The notes under the pieces are model-generated. The model was not told the origin of the DNA. It made no database searches and was given only the letters and a program-made list of their open reading frames with translations. Positions 6,834 to 7,059 of a stretch of 7,059 bases of DNA are shown piece after piece. Each line of letters starts with the position of its first letter. The stretch's first letter is position 1. The translations under genes and the position numbers were made by a program. The DNA is from Succinivibrionaceae bacterium (lineage in GTDB: Bacteria > Pseudomonadota > Gammaproteobacteria > Enterobacterales > Succinivibrionaceae), in assembly GCA_003477345.1 (NCBI GenBank), contig DMTG01000034.1, positions 1-7,059 of the forward strand, in the 5' to 3' direction.

Positions 6834-7059
6834 CTAATGCGGCTGACAGTAAACACAGTCAGGACCAGCAAAGATCATGGCATAGGCTTTGACGTTTTTG
6901 CCTTTAAAGTCTATTGCTGATTTATAGGCAGCAATCTCTGCTACTGCATCTTTGACTGCACTCTTTAAGGTGCTTTCACTGTTTTTATCTCTGGCTTCTG
7001 TTTTAGTCAGATATTTAAGCTCAATCAGGTAGATGCACTCATCAGCAAGGCCCTTGTTT
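6834..7059 (-). CDS. PD-(D/E)XK nuclease-family protein, C-terminal fragment (AAA-ATPase-like/DUF1703 type)
   Basis: An open frame enters from the right edge and ends at TAG 6836-6834, followed at once by a second in-frame TAG (6833-6831). Only the last 74 residues are visible. The core is CIYLIELKYLTKTEA: a beta strand carrying E-x-K (E13 and K15 of the fragment), the second half of the PD-(D/E)XK catalytic signature. A helix follows, AVKDAVAEIAAYKSA (residues 34-48), then a strand, VKAYAMIFAG (56-65), matching the order strand-helix-strand in the PDDEXK_9 domain that closes these proteins. In the family an AAA-ATPase-like N-terminal domain precedes the nuclease domain; that part and the catalytic Asp are outside the window. 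These genes are abundant and often multi-copy in gut anaerobes, and their biological role is unsettled. The family call rests on the ELKY motif and strand order. Confidence 0.72.
   Translation of the reverse strand, partial: NKGLADECIYLIELKYLTKTEARDKNSESTLKSAVKDAVAEIAAYKSAIDFKGKNVKAYAMIFAGPDCVYCQPH

Noticed and set aside
6709..6837. Plus-strand 42-codon frame in the gap to the right of the IS
   Set aside because: No Shine-Dalgarno sequence, overlaps a hairpin at its start, and has no recognisable features; likely chance.
1..7059. CRISPR array, tRNA, rRNA, toxin-antitoxin or defence operon
   Set aside because: I found no regularly spaced repeats, no cloverleaf-like segment, and no additional coding frames to support any of these.

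Overview
The window reads as chromosomal DNA from a Gram-negative bacterium. The signs are a secreted bacterial alpha-2-macroglobulin, an IS4-superfamily (IS1634-like) transposase, and the end of a PD-(D/E)XK/AAA-ATPase-like protein of the type common in gut anaerobes. The mix resembles gut gammaproteobacteria of the Succinivibrionaceae kind. That placement is an impression from protein character only; there is no rRNA or marker gene to fix it.

Layout, with every gene on the minus strand. (1) 1-4348: the N-terminal 1449 residues of a very large alpha-2-macroglobulin-like protein, running off the left edge. It has a signal peptide and the usual macroglobulin motifs, but its thioester site is degenerate (CTRN where CxEQ is expected). 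(2) 4349-4520: its upstream region, with a candidate promoter overlapped by a 7-bp inverted repeat. (3) 4521-6546: an apparently complete insertion sequence of about 2.03 kb. It is bounded by matching ends (14 bp perfect, 24 of 30 overall) and carries one 590-residue DDE transposase, a promoter and RBS, a terminator facing incoming transcription, and repeats of an end-like motif around the promoter. (4) 6547-6833: an AT-rich non-coding stretch with several small hairpins, two of them terminator-like for the minus strand. (5) 6834-7059: the last 74 residues of a PD-(D/E)XK nuclease-family protein, running off the right edge.

The genes do not form an obvious pathway. The IS sits between two otherwise unrelated minus-strand genes, 172 bp upstream of the macroglobulin start, and leaves that gene's likely promoter intact. 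The macroglobulin probably acts in the periplasm or at the cell envelope. The nuclease-family protein may be an accessory gene. I see no CRISPR array, tRNA, rRNA, toxin-antitoxin pair or recognisable defence operon. I do not see a clear new system; the most interesting signals are the thioester-less macroglobulin, the operator-like repeat before it, and the regulatory architecture inside the IS.
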